Positions 43,164-51,506 of a stretch of DNA of 64,000 nucleotides are shown piece by piece. Source of the stretch: Bradyrhizobium niftali. GTDB taxonomy: Bacteria > Pseudomonadota > Alphaproteobacteria > Rhizobiales > Xanthobacteraceae. Position 1 is the first letter of the stretch. The number at the start of each line of letters is the position of its first letter. The DNA is taken from assembly GCF_004571025.1 (NCBI RefSeq), contig NZ_SPQT01000021.1:103192-167191 (forward strand). Reading direction: 5' to 3'. The translations under genes and the position numbers were made by a program. The notes below the pieces were generated by a model, which was given only the letters and a program-made list of their open reading frames with translations, did not search any database and was not told the DNA's origin.

Positions 43164-43931
43164 ATGAGCACCGCCCTTTTCGACCTTTCCGGCCACACCG
43201 CGCTCGTGACCGGTTCATCCCGCGGGCTCGGCCGCGCCATCGCCGAGGGCATGGCCAAGGCCGGCGCCAGGCTGATCATCAACGGCGTCGATCCCAAGCG
43301 CGTCGAGCAGGCCGTCGCCGAGTTTCGCGCCGCCGGGCATCAGGCCGAGGGCGCAGCCTTCAACGTGACGGACGAGCCGGCGATCGTCGCCGCCTTCAAC
43401 GACTTCGACAGGCAAGGCATTGCCGTCGACATCGTCGTCAACAATGCCGGCATCCAGCACCGCAAGCCGCTGGTCGAGTTCACCACCGACGAATGGCGCA
43501 AGGTGATCGAGACCAACCTCACCAGCGCCTTCGTCATCGGCCGCGAGGCGGCCAAGCGCATGATCCCGCGCAAGCACGGCAAGATCATCAATATCGGCTC
43601 GCTCGGCAGCGAGCTCGCGCGTCCCACCATCGCGCCCTACACCGCCGCCAAGGGCGGCATCAAGAACCTGACCCGCTCGATGGCGGTGGAATGGGCCCAG
43701 CACGGCATCCAGGCCAATGCGATCGGCCCCGGCTACATGCTCACCGACATGAACGAGGCCCTGGTCAACAACACCGATTTCAACAACTGGCTGATGGGCC
43801 GCATTCCCTCGAAGCGCTGGGGCCGGCCGGACGAGCTGGTGGGCGCGGCGATCTTCCTGGCGTCGGACGCCTCCACTTACGTCAACGGCCAGATCATCTA
43901 TGTCGATGGCGGCATGATCGCCGCGATGTGA
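43164..43931 (+). CDS. SDR oxidoreductase, gluconate 5-dehydrogenase-like
   Basis: A 255-residue short-chain dehydrogenase. NAD(P) motif TGSSRGLGRAIAEGM, NNAGIQHRKPLVEFT, catalytic Ser in NIGSLGSELARP, YTAAKGG with Tyr and Lys, and the C-terminal ASTYVNGQIIYVDGG. The sequence PLVEFTTDEWRKVIETNLTSAFVIGR is very like IdnO/gluconate 5-dehydrogenases, which interconvert 5-ketogluconate and gluconate. Twelve bp after the dehydratase, in the same operon. Confidence 0.9.
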   Translation: MSTALFDLSGHTALVTGSSRGLGRAIAEGMAKAGARLIINGVDPKRVEQAVAEFRAAGHQAEGAAFNVTDEPAIVAAFNDFDRQGIAVDIVVNNAGIQHRKPLVEFTTDEWRKVIETNLTSAFVIGREAAKRMIPRKHGKIINIGSLGSELARPTIAPYTAAKGGIKNLTRSMAVEWAQHGIQANAIGPGYMLTDMNEALVNNTDFNNWLMGRIPSKRWGRPDELVGAAIFLASDASTYVNGQIIYVDGGMIAAM

Positions 43932-43959
43932 TCCGCGAAGCATATTGAGGAGCGAGCCC

Positions 43960-44991
43960 ATGCGCGCCGTCGTCATTCACGCCCCGAAAGACCTGCGGAT
44001 CGACAGCTATCCCGATCCGGCACCCGGCCCGGGCGAGGTCCGCGTCAAGATCGCCAATGGCGGCATCTGCGGCTCGGACCTGCATTACTATCATCACGGC
44101 GGCTTCGGCGTCGTGCGCATCCAGCAGCCGATGGCGCTCGGCCATGAGATCGCCGGCGTGGTCGCAGCCGTCGGTGACGGCGTCACCAGCGTGAAGCCGG
44201 GCACGCGCGTCGCGGTCAATCCGAGCAAGCCGTGCGGCCAGTGCCTGCATTGCCAGGAAGGCATGCGCAACCAGTGCCTCGACATGCGCTTCCTCGGCAG
44301 CGCGATGCGCTTTCCCCATGTGCAGGGCGGTTTCCGTGAGTTCCTCACGGTCGATGCGACGCAGGCCGTGCCGATCGCGGACAAGCTGTCGCTGGCCGAG
44401 GCCGCGGTCGCCGAACCGCTCGCGGTATGCCTTCATGCCGGCAAGCAGGCCGGTCCCCTCCTCGGTAAGCGCGTGCTGATCACCGGCTGCGGCCCGATCG
44501 GTGCACTGATGATCCTGGTCTCGCGTTTCGGCGGCGCCGCCGAGATCGTGGTGACCGATGTCACCGACGCGCCGCTCGCGGTCGCCAGGAAGCTCGGCGC
44601 CACCCATGCCATCAACGTCGCGACCCATGCCACCGCGCTCGATCCATGGCGCACCGGCAAGGGCGTGTTCGACACGCTGTTCGAGGCTTCCGGCAACCAG
44701 GCAGCGCTGCGCATCGCACTCGACGTGCTCAGGCCCGGCGCCACGCTGGTGCAGCTCGGCCTCGGCGGCGAGATGACGCTGCCGATCAATTCCATCGTCG
44801 CCAAGGAATTGCAGCTGCGCGGTACCTTCCGCTTCGATCCCGAGTTCGAGCTCGCGGTGCGGCTGATGGGCGAAGGCCTGATCGACGTCAAGCCGCTGAT
44901 CACGGCCACCATGCCATTCGAGAACGCGGTCGCCGCCTTCGAGCTTGCCAGCGACCGCTCGCAGTCGATGAAGGTGCAGCTGACGTTCTAG
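43960..44991 (+). CDS. Zinc alcohol dehydrogenase, L-idonate 5-dehydrogenase-like
   Basis: A 343-residue medium-chain dehydrogenase. Catalytic zinc site: Cys in GGICGSDLHYYHHGG, the GHEIAGVV segment, and the structural zinc cysteines CGQCLHCQEGMRNQC. The cofactor site is ITGCGPIGALMILV. SDLHYYHHGGFG is the recognised IdnD-like sequence. It would oxidise L-idonate (or a similar polyol acid) to 5-ketogluconate. Start ATG 43960 follows GGAGCGA. Last gene of the operon, converging with the DUF2380-like gene. Confidence 0.9.
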   Translation: MRAVVIHAPKDLRIDSYPDPAPGPGEVRVKIANGGICGSDLHYYHHGGFGVVRIQQPMALGHEIAGVVAAVGDGVTSVKPGTRVAVNPSKPCGQCLHCQEGMRNQCLDMRFLGSAMRFPHVQGGFREFLTVDATQAVPIADKLSLAEAAVAEPLAVCLHAGKQAGPLLGKRVLITGCGPIGALMILVSRFGGAAEIVVTDVTDAPLAVARKLGATHAINVATHATALDPWRTGKGVFDTLFEASGNQAALRIALDVLRPGATLVQLGLGGEMTLPINSIVAKELQLRGTFRFDPEFELAVRLMGEGLIDVKPLITATMPFENAVAAFELASDRSQSMKVQLTF

Positions 44992-45004
44992 GCAACGACC
45001 GGCA

Positions 45005-45871
45005 CTATTGGCTCTCGATCAGCCGGTCGCTGACCAGCCGCACCGCGCCGCGCTTCCAGGAATAGTCGGCGCCCATGCGCAGGCCGCTGTCGCCGCGTGA
45101 CACCACGGCGCCGGTCCTGGCATCGCGGACCTGGAAGCCGAGCGTGTACTCGGTGCGGCTGACCCGCCGCACCACGCCGACCAGCGATTGGTCCGCGCCG
45201 AGCTTTTGCGCAATCGCCGCTTCGCAGCCGCCACAGTCCCGCAAGGCACGCGCCTTCACCGCCTCGCCGCTGACATCGACGATGCGGTAGCGGCCGGATT
45301 GGCCCAGCGCCTCGCGCACGCTGCCGGTGACCTCGGCCAGGTACGACGCATCCGAACTGGCCGAGGCGCCCATCGACGCCGCGGTCATGTCCTCGAGCTC
45401 GAACTCGAACACCGCCAGCGCGACCGGCGCTTTTGTGCCGAGCGCGGCCATGACCTCACGCGACACGAAGATCTCGGCGCGCTCCCATGATTCATCATTG
45501 TCGCCGCGGAAGGTGTAGAGCTTGTCCATCACGATCTTCTTGGCACCGACGTCGATCACGGCGACCTTGGCCCATTGCACCAGCGTGCTCGTCTTCTGAA
45601 TGCCGCCGATCACCTTGAAGGCCGCGCCATCCTGCGTCGACGGCACTGGCCGGTATCGCCCGTCCGCACCGATATCCCGCCTGAGCGCGGCCATGAACGC
45701 CGACAACCGCCGCTCATGGGCGGCGGTCTGGTTGGCCGGCTCGGCCGACGTATCGGTATAGCTGAAGTCGTCCATGGCAACGCCGATGGCGACCTCGGCA
45801 CCGGCTGGCGAATAGGCCGCCAGCAGGACGACAAGGAGAAAGGCGGATAGGATCAACCGGGACAGGTGCAT
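45005..45871 (-). CDS. DUF2380/DUF3280-like secreted protein
   Basis: A 288-residue exported protein (signal peptide about 1-25, cleaving near YSPAGAE). Two similar alpha/beta halves: IGVAMDDFSYTDTSAEP at the start and ALAVFEFELEDMTAAS near residue 155, suggesting an internal duplication. The pattern recalls the DUF2380/DUF3280 group. It contains a C-x2-C pair (DCGGC) that could bind metal or form a disulphide. Function unknown. It lies back to back with a two-component pair across 190 bp, a setting that suggests it is a target or sensor accessory of that system. Confidence 0.65.
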   Translation of the reverse strand: MHLSRLILSAFLLVVLLAAYSPAGAEVAIGVAMDDFSYTDTSAEPANQTAAHERRLSAFMAALRRDIGADGRYRPVPSTQDGAAFKVIGGIQKTSTLVQWAKVAVIDVGAKKIVMDKLYTFRGDNDESWERAEIFVSREVMAALGTKAPVALAVFEFELEDMTAASMGASASSDASYLAEVTGSVREALGQSGRYRIVDVSGEAVKARALRDCGGCEAAIAQKLGADQSLVGVVRRVSRTEYTLGFQVRDARTGAVVSRGDSGLRMGADYSWKRGAVRLVSDRLIESQ

Positions 45872-46062
45872 GGGCGGGCCTCGTGTGACGGAGCGGCGCG
45901 AAAAACTGGAGGGTCACCTCAGGCCGTGCACCCGTGTCCGTCCCGGCGAGTGCCGGGAAAATTTCACGACGTTGCACTGCGGTAGAGTGCAGCGCTTTCC
46001 GCCGCCTGCGTTCTGCCGTTTAATGCGGAGGCAACAAACCCGTTCGCGCCAGGTGCCCGCCG

Positions 46063-47445
46063 ATGTGGAACCGCCCGAGATCCGATCTCAAGGTCCGTCT
46101 GACGTTGCGCGTGGCCGCAATATCGGCCGCCTGCTTCGCCGCGATATCAGCCTATTTCCTTGTCACGGCGGACCGCGAGGCGCATGCGCGCATCGACGGT
46201 ATCGCCGCCATCGTGGCGAAGTCGCTGGAGCTGCAACAGGGCAAGGTCCAGTGGGTGGCAAGCCCGCGCTCGGACTTCCCCAATCTCGACCCCGTATCGG
46301 CCTACGTGATGACGCCCGGCCTGTGTCTGGCATTCCGTGGCACGAGCGGCGACATACTCCAGCGGTTCTGTAGTGGCGCGCCTACCCCGGCGAACCCGCC
46401 GCCGCAGGTCTTCGCGGCCTTCTATCGCAGCCTGTTCGACCCCGGCCGCGAGGCGGCGCGGCCTGTGATCGTACGCGGAGCGAAGCTCGGCGAGACCGTG
46501 GTCTCGGTCGATCCGGCCGTGCAGACGGCGGAGGCCTGGCACGAGGCCGGCCGCCTGATGATCGCGCTTGCGATCGCACTGCCGCTGCTCTGCGCACTGG
46601 TCTATGCGGCACTGGCGCGGGCGCTGCGCCCCACCCGAATGATCCGCACCGGCCTCGAGCGGATCGCGGCCGGCGACCTCGCCGCACGGCTGCCGCCGTT
46701 CGACCTCGCCGAGCTCTCCGCCATCCGCGACGTCTTCAACCATCTCGCCGAAAGCCTCGACACCGCGCTTGCCGAGCGCAGCGAGCTGACGCGAAAGCTG
46801 ATCGCGCTCCAGGACGAGGAGCGCCGCCATCTCGCGCGCGAGCTGCACGACGAGTTCGGCCAGTCGCTGGCCGCCATCCGCGCGCTTGCCTCATCCGTCC
46901 GCCAGACCGCCGCGCTGGACTGCCCTTCCCTGCTGTCCGAATGCGACGGCATCGCACGGACCGCAACCGGCATGATGGAGATGCTGCGCGGCACGCTGTT
47001 CAGGCTGCGTCCGCCCGATGTCGAAGAGCTCGGGCTGGTCGCCAGCCTCGAAGGCCTGGTCGCCGGCTGGAACGGACGCAGCCGCGGCGAGACGCGTTTT
47101 GCGATCCGGTTCGACGGCGCTTTCGAGACCCTCCCGGCCGCGATCAGCGCCAGCCTCTATCGCATCGTGCAGGAGGCCCTCACCAACGCCGCCAAGCATG
47201 CCGGCGCAACCAAGGTGAGCCTGGAATTGGCGATGCGTACCAACGAGATCGCGCTTGCGATCGACGACGACGGACGGTCGAGCGATCCCGCCGCGAAATC
47301 CGGAATGGGCCTGCTCGGCATGCGCGAGCGCGTCGCGGCCCTGCGTGGCCGACTGAGCTTCGAGGCCGGCCCGCATGGCGGCACTGCGCTGCGCGTCACC
47401 ATCCCTGTCACCGCCGATCGGCCGGTGCTGGAGCACGCGGCATGA
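46063..47445 (+). CDS. Sensor histidine kinase, NarX/UhpB-like
   Basis: A 460-residue inner-membrane sensor kinase. Transmembrane helix 1 (about 13-32, VAAISAACFAAISAYFLV), a ~130-residue periplasmic domain, helix 2 (about 165-190), HAMP (IRTGLERIAAGDLAARLP) and a HisKA_3 dimerisation domain with the phospho-His in ARELHDEFGQSL. HATPase follows (YRIVQEALTNAAKHA, GMGLLGMRERVAAL). This is the class that pairs with NarL-type regulators. Its stop overlaps the next start by 4 bp. Confidence 0.93.
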   Translation: MWNRPRSDLKVRLTLRVAAISAACFAAISAYFLVTADREAHARIDGIAAIVAKSLELQQGKVQWVASPRSDFPNLDPVSAYVMTPGLCLAFRGTSGDILQRFCSGAPTPANPPPQVFAAFYRSLFDPGREAARPVIVRGAKLGETVVSVDPAVQTAEAWHEAGRLMIALAIALPLLCALVYAALARALRPTRMIRTGLERIAAGDLAARLPPFDLAELSAIRDVFNHLAESLDTALAERSELTRKLIALQDEERRHLARELHDEFGQSLAAIRALASSVRQTAALDCPSLLSECDGIARTATGMMEMLRGTLFRLRPPDVEELGLVASLEGLVAGWNGRSRGETRFAIRFDGAFETLPAAISASLYRIVQEALTNAAKHAGATKVSLELAMRTNEIALAIDDDGRSSDPAAKSGMGLLGMRERVAALRGRLSFEAGPHGGTALRVTIPVTADRPVLEHAA

Positions 47446-48104
47446 GCGCGGCCGACGCGACCATCCTGCTGGTCGACGACCATTCCGTCGTCCGCGAAGG
47501 CTATCGCTCGGTGCTCCAGAAGCAACCCGGCCTGCGCGTCGTCGCCGAAGCCGCCGACGGCGCGGAGGCCTACCGTCTCTTCAAATCCGAGGCACCCGAC
47601 CTCGTCATCATGGATTTGAGCATGCCCGGCATCGGCGGCATCGAGGCCATCAGGCGCATCAGGCAGTGGGACAAGGGCGCAAGAATCCTCGTCTTCACCA
47701 TGCACCAGAATGCGGGCTTCGCCGTGCAGGCGATCCGCGCCGGTGCCAGGGGCTATGTCACCAAGATGAGCCCGCCGGAAACCCTGGTGCGCGCGGTGAT
47801 GGACGTGCTCGCCGGCAAGATCGCCATCAGCCCCGACATCGACCACGAGCTCGCACTGAGCCGCATCAGCGGCGAGAGCTCGGCCGCCGACGTCCTCACG
47901 CCGCGCGAGTTCGAGGTGCTGCGGCTGCTGCTCGCCGAGCAGACGACGGAGGAGATCGCCGAAACGCTCCACGTCAGTCCGAAGACGGTGGCGAACCTGC
48001 ACTCGCTGATCAAGGACAAGCTCGGCGTCGACTCCGACATCGAGCTGGTCCGCCTGGCACTGCGCCAGGGAATCTTGACGCAGGTCGATCTCGGCGAGGC
48101 CTGA
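47442..48104 (+). CDS. NarL/FixJ family response regulator
   Basis: A 220-residue two-domain regulator. Receiver: ILLVDDHSVVREGYRSVL, phospho-Asp in DLVIMDLSMPG, Lys in YVTKMSPPE. C-terminal LuxR/GerE HTH: LTPREFEVLRLLLAEQTTEEIAETLHVSPKTVAN. It is translationally coupled to the upstream kinase (ATGA), so a cognate pair. The overall arrangement resembles FlhS/FlhR and related NarL-type systems. Its output genes cannot be named; the divergent secreted protein gene is a candidate. Confidence 0.94.
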   Translation: MSAADATILLVDDHSVVREGYRSVLQKQPGLRVVAEAADGAEAYRLFKSEAPDLVIMDLSMPGIGGIEAIRRIRQWDKGARILVFTMHQNAGFAVQAIRAGARGYVTKMSPPETLVRAVMDVLAGKIAISPDIDHELALSRISGESSAADVLTPREFEVLRLLLAEQTTEEIAETLHVSPKTVANLHSLIKDKLGVDSDIELVRLALRQGILTQVDLGEA

Positions 48105-48109
48105 AGCGC

Positions 48110-49003
48110 TCAGGCGAGATAACGCGTCAGATAGCCTTCCATGGCGTAGAGCGCGCAGAGCGCCAGGCTCGACCACACCGCTGCGCTGAAATACAGGAAC
48201 ATCCAGGTCAGCTCGCCCTTCCAGTGCGCAATGTCGTGGGTCACCACCCAGCGCGTCGCGACGTCATGCAGGCCTTCGAGGAAGCCGAGCAGCCTGTTGC
48301 CCTCTTCATGCCCTGCCCGCCAGCGGCTGAGATACATCGGCACATCGACGGTGACGAGGAAGGAGAGGAAGCAGGCGATGCCGACGATGCCGGCGATCAG
48401 CGCCCAGCGCACCACGCCCTGGAATTCCGGCATCAGGCGACACAGCGCAATGCCGGCGAGGAAAAAGGTCACCGCCCACAGCGAGTTCTCGATCGCATTG
48501 TAGAGGAAGTTCGTGGTGACGACCGCGTACCACGAGAAGCACTCCGCGACGATGATGATGGGCACGATCACAAGCGCGATGTTCACCGCGGTCTCCGCCC
48601 CGGTCATGTGACCTAGCTGATGCAGGATGATCGCCCATTGCGCGACGAAGCACAGTTCGGCCACGGTCGCGACGGTGCGGCCGACGAACACGCTGGAGAG
48701 CCAGGTGTCGAACAGACAGATGCGCTGCACGTCGGCGCGCGGTAGGAACGATCGGAACGCGCAGCCGAACACATAGCCGGCGCACAGCAGGAACATCAGC
48801 CCGATATCCGAACCGCCGCCGGCGCTGCCGGCAACGGTCGGATAGAACTCGCGGTACAGCATGAACCAGACGAGGATGTTGGCACTGCTGACAAGCGTGA
48901 GCGACCCCCACCACCACGCGAGGGGATTTGACCGCGCCTGCCACTGCAACATGAATCGCTCCGCCGTAATCGATGTGACATCTAACGGTAGCAATTCTGT
49001 CAT
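48110..49003 (-). CDS. Multi-spanning membrane protein, unknown
   Basis: A 297-residue protein with about seven or eight hydrophobic helices (GSLTLVSSANILVWFMLY, IGLMFLLCAGYVFGCAF, TVATVAELCFVAQWAIIL, VNIALVIVPIIIVAECFSWYAVV, SLWAVTFFLAGIALC, LIAGIVGIACFLSFLV, FLYFSAAVWSSLALCALY). I do not recognise a family. It converges with the response regulator (5 bp gap). The upstream region has normal composition. Function unknown. Confidence 0.75.
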   Translation of the reverse strand: MTELLPLDVTSITAERFMLQWQARSNPLAWWWGSLTLVSSANILVWFMLYREFYPTVAGSAGGGSDIGLMFLLCAGYVFGCAFRSFLPRADVQRICLFDTWLSSVFVGRTVATVAELCFVAQWAIILHQLGHMTGAETAVNIALVIVPIIIVAECFSWYAVVTTNFLYNAIENSLWAVTFFLAGIALCRLMPEFQGVVRWALIAGIVGIACFLSFLVTVDVPMYLSRWRAGHEEGNRLLGFLEGLHDVATRWVVTHDIAHWKGELTWMFLYFSAAVWSSLALCALYAMEGYLTRYLA

Positions 49004-49158
49004 AAATCAGCAGCACGACGCGACAAAAATCTACGTTATGGCGCTGTCATAATTGACCTGCGCGCTGTCATATTCGCGAAGGCGACGGCGTCTCCGGGCG
49101 TTTTCCGAGTTTGATTCCGGGGGCGCTACTTCGGGGCCCCCGGTATCACGCCGGCGTT

Positions 49159-49650
49159 CTATTTCTTCAGCCCGCTCACATAGGCCGCGAGCTTATCCAA
49201 CGTCTGGTAGCCGTATTCGACCGCGCCGAAGCCGATCATGCCATCGCGCTGCTCGGTGCTCGAGGCCAGTTGCCGCATCATCAGCACGGTCTTGCCGTTG
49301 CTCTGCTCGGCAAAGGTGAGGGTGAAGCGAAACATGCTGGGATCGTCGTCCTGGTCGACGCCGTGATCCATCTCCATCAGCGACGGCCGCTCGATGCGCC
49401 GAAAGCGCATGCGGTTTGGATAGACGGTGCCGTCAGGACCGATCATGTTGAAGCGCCAGACGCCGCCGACGCGCACGTCGATCTCGAAGGTCTCGATCTT
49501 GAATCCCTTCGGCCCGAACCATTGCGGCAGGTGCTTCGGATCGGACCACGCCTCGAACACCAGATCACGCGGTGCGTCGATCACGCGCGACATCACGATC
49601 TCGCGGTCGAGCGACCATTGCGACAGAGCGGGATTGGCAGAATTCGTCAT
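49159..49650 (-). CDS. SRPBCC (AHSA1-like) domain protein
   Basis: A 163-residue START/Bet v1-like ligand-binding protein of the AHSA1 group: MSRVIDAPRDLVFEAWSDPKHLPQWFGPKGF is diagnostic, ending with a C-terminal helix (GAVEYGYQTLDKLAAYVSG). It has a hydrophobic pocket for a lipophilic ligand. It follows the ArsR regulator with TGATG overlap, a very common ArsR-SRPBCC pair in soil bacteria. I use ATG 49650; a GTG at 49653 is next to it. Ligand unknown. Confidence 0.9.
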   Translation of the reverse strand: MTNSANPALSQWSLDREIVMSRVIDAPRDLVFEAWSDPKHLPQWFGPKGFKIETFEIDVRVGGVWRFNMIGPDGTVYPNRMRFRRIERPSLMEMDHGVDQDDDPSMFRFTLTFAEQSNGKTVLMMRQLASSTEQRDGMIGFGAVEYGYQTLDKLAAYVSGLKK

Positions 49651-50057
49651 CACTCAGAACCTTTCCGTTTGCTTGGCTTGTTGTTTGTCTTGTCGGTCGT
49701 TCTGGACGGCTGCCTGGCAGCCGCCCTCTCCTTCTTGAGCTTCATCACATAGGCCTCGAACCGGTCGAGACGCGCCTCCCAGATCGCGCGCTGGTGCTGG
49801 AACCAGTCTTCCGCACCGACGAGCGCCTCGGGGCTGAGGCGGCAGGTACGCACGCGGCCGGACTTCTCCGACTGCACCAGTCCGCTCAGCTCCAGCACGT
49901 GGATGTGCTTCATGAAGCTCGGCAGCGCCATGTCGAACGGCTCGGCGAGCTCGCCGACCGAGGCCTCGCCGGCGCATAGCCGCATCACGATCGCCCGCCG
50001 GGTCGGGTCGGCGAGCGCGGAAAAAATCTGGTCCAGTCGAGACAATTGGTTAGCCAT
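49650..50057 (-). CDS. ArsR family transcriptional regulator
   Basis: A 135-residue winged-helix repressor (FSALADPTRRAIVMRLCAGEASVGELAEPFDMALPSFMKHIHVLE). It lacks the CxC metal site of classical ArsR; the C-terminal ~30 residues are basic and Lys-rich. It probably responds to a ligand bound by the SRPBCC partner or to an organic effector. Two GTTAGC-N6-GCTAA dyads, one covering its start codon, suggest tight autoregulation. Start ATG 50057. Confidence 0.92.
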   Translation of the reverse strand: MANQLSRLDQIFSALADPTRRAIVMRLCAGEASVGELAEPFDMALPSFMKHIHVLELSGLVQSEKSGRVRTCRLSPEALVGAEDWFQHQRAIWEARLDRFEAYVMKLKKERAAARQPSRTTDKTNNKPSKRKGSE

Positions 50058-50116
50058 GAAGCTAACTATAGACCCACTGCCAACCCACGTCAACAATTGT
50101 TAGCCGACAAGCTAAG
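50049..50116. promoter_or_regulatory. Duplicated ArsR operator (GTTAGC-N6-GCTAA)
   Basis: GTTAGC-CATGAA-GCTAAC at 50049-50066 contains the start codon. A second site GTTAGC-CGACAA-GCTAAG at 50099-50116 lies exactly 50 bp upstream. Both are preceded by ACAATTG. Equal spacing of about five helical turns suggests cooperative binding of the repressor. Confidence 0.7.
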
Positions 50117-50261
50117 TAAAATTCGTCGGCGCGGCCGGACGCGGGATCGGCGGCTGGAAGATCCGCCGCGGAACTTCCAACGCGCGATTGTGAATTGAGG
50201 CGGGACGCGGTTTACAGGTACGACTGGCGCCGGGGGCGACGGCAATCTGTTCATCAAGCGC

Positions 50262-51437
50262 GTGTCCCCACTTGTCACCTCACGACCTCTTTCGATCAGC
50301 CGGCGTGGCTTCGCCAAGGCGGCCCTGCTTCCGCTCGCAATCAGCCTCGTCAGCCCGCGCAAGGCGGCCGCGGATTCCGACATGATCGCGCAGATGCGTG
50401 ACATCGTCGCCAACGAGCTGGCGCCGACCGCGACGCCGGACCAACCGGGCGGCCTCGCCGCCGCGCTGTATGCCGGCCGCCATGTCGAGTTTTTCAACTT
50501 CGGCCTTGCCGACGACACGACGCGACGGCCGGTCACATCGGACACGCTGTTCAACCTCGCCTCGCTGCGCAAGCCGTTCGAGGCGACGCTGGTCGCGCTC
50601 GGCACGCTTCGCGGCGAGTTGCGGCTCGACGATCCCCTGCCGAAATACCTTCCCGAGCTCACCGGCGACAGCATCCGCGGCGTCACCGTCGGCGAGCTCG
50701 TCACGCACACGTCGGGACTGCTGCTGCCGACCGACCATCCGCCCTGGCCGAACGAGCAGTTCTCGCGCGCACAGTTCATCGAGATGCTCAACGCATGGAG
50801 ACCGCGGGCTGGCGAAGCGCCCGGCAAGCAGCGCATCTACAGCCATGCCGGCTACGTGCTTCTCCAGCTCGTGCTCGAACGCTGTTACGGCGCGCCGATC
50901 GCAACCCAGTTCGAACAGCGCATCTTCAAGCCGCTGGGCATGACCGCGACCTCGGTGCCCGAACGCGGCGAGGCCAATCGCGCCGTCATGGATGCAGCGT
51001 GGATGCAGCGGGTCGTCCAGGGCTATTCGGATCAGGGCATGGCGATCGGCCCGCCCGGCAACCAGCAGAGCTATTTTGACTTTCCCGGCACTGGCCAGGT
51101 GTTCTCTTCCCCGCGGGATCTTTCGACCTTCGTTGCGGCCTGCGTCGACGGCCGCTCGGTCGATCCGCATTTGCGCGAGGCGCTGCGGATGACCCAGCAC
51201 GAGGCCTTCCGCGTCGACGAGAAATTCGGGCAAGGCATGGCCTGGGAGACGGTGCATCTTCCCGAGGCCACCGTCGTCGACAAGCCGGGCGGCCTCAACA
51301 ACGCCTCCGGCTATATCGGCCTCGTGCCGTCGCGGCGGATCGGCATCGTGCTGCTGGCCAATCGCGGCGAATATCCGCACGAGATCGCGCGCTACAGGAT
51401 CCTGCCGGCGCTGGCGAAGCTCGTGGCCTCGCACTGA
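50262..51437 (+). CDS. Tat-exported serine hydrolase, class C beta-lactamase family
   Basis: A 391-residue hydrolase with a twin-arginine signal (SRRGFAKAALLPL). Beta-lactamase-fold motifs: SLRK at the SxxK position, YSH (in place of Y-x-N) and the KPGG element (in place of KTG). Such proteins are usually esterases or D-aminopeptidases in the periplasm, not resistance enzymes; the altered YSH and KPGG support that. The start is GTG 50262. A long terminator hairpin separates it from the convergent OMP gene. Confidence 0.88.
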   Translation: MSPLVTSRPLSISRRGFAKAALLPLAISLVSPRKAAADSDMIAQMRDIVANELAPTATPDQPGGLAAALYAGRHVEFFNFGLADDTTRRPVTSDTLFNLASLRKPFEATLVALGTLRGELRLDDPLPKYLPELTGDSIRGVTVGELVTHTSGLLLPTDHPPWPNEQFSRAQFIEMLNAWRPRAGEAPGKQRIYSHAGYVLLQLVLERCYGAPIATQFEQRIFKPLGMTATSVPERGEANRAVMDAAWMQRVVQGYSDQGMAIGPPGNQQSYFDFPGTGQVFSSPRDLSTFVAACVDGRSVDPHLREALRMTQHEAFRVDEKFGQGMAWETVHLPEATVVDKPGGLNNASGYIGLVPSRRIGIVLLANRGEYPHEIARYRILPALAKLVASH

Positions 51438-51452
51438 AGCCGGCCCTAAACA

Positions 51453-51479
51453 GAAAGCCCCGGCTGAGCCGGGGCTTTC
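51453..51479. terminator. Hairpin terminator between converging genes
   Basis: Stem GAAAGCCCCGGC (51453-51464) pairs with GCCGGGGCTTTC (51468-51479) around a TGA loop. The A-rich and T-rich ends make it bidirectional between the serine hydrolase (+) and the outer-membrane barrel gene (-). Confidence 0.85.
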
Positions 51480-51506
51480 CACGCCAGATTCGGAACGGGA
51501 TGAAGC

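Noticed and set aside
45005..45871. CsgG-like curli secretion protein
   Set aside because: The secreted protein has no lipoprotein Cys or CsgG barrel-forming segments visible, and the two halves look like a DUF2380/DUF3280 duplication; it is also 9 kb from the curlin-like genes.
50262..51437. Beta-lactamase resistance gene
   Set aside because: SxxK is present but the YxN and KTG motifs are altered (YSH, KPGG); esterase or peptidase-like function is more likely.
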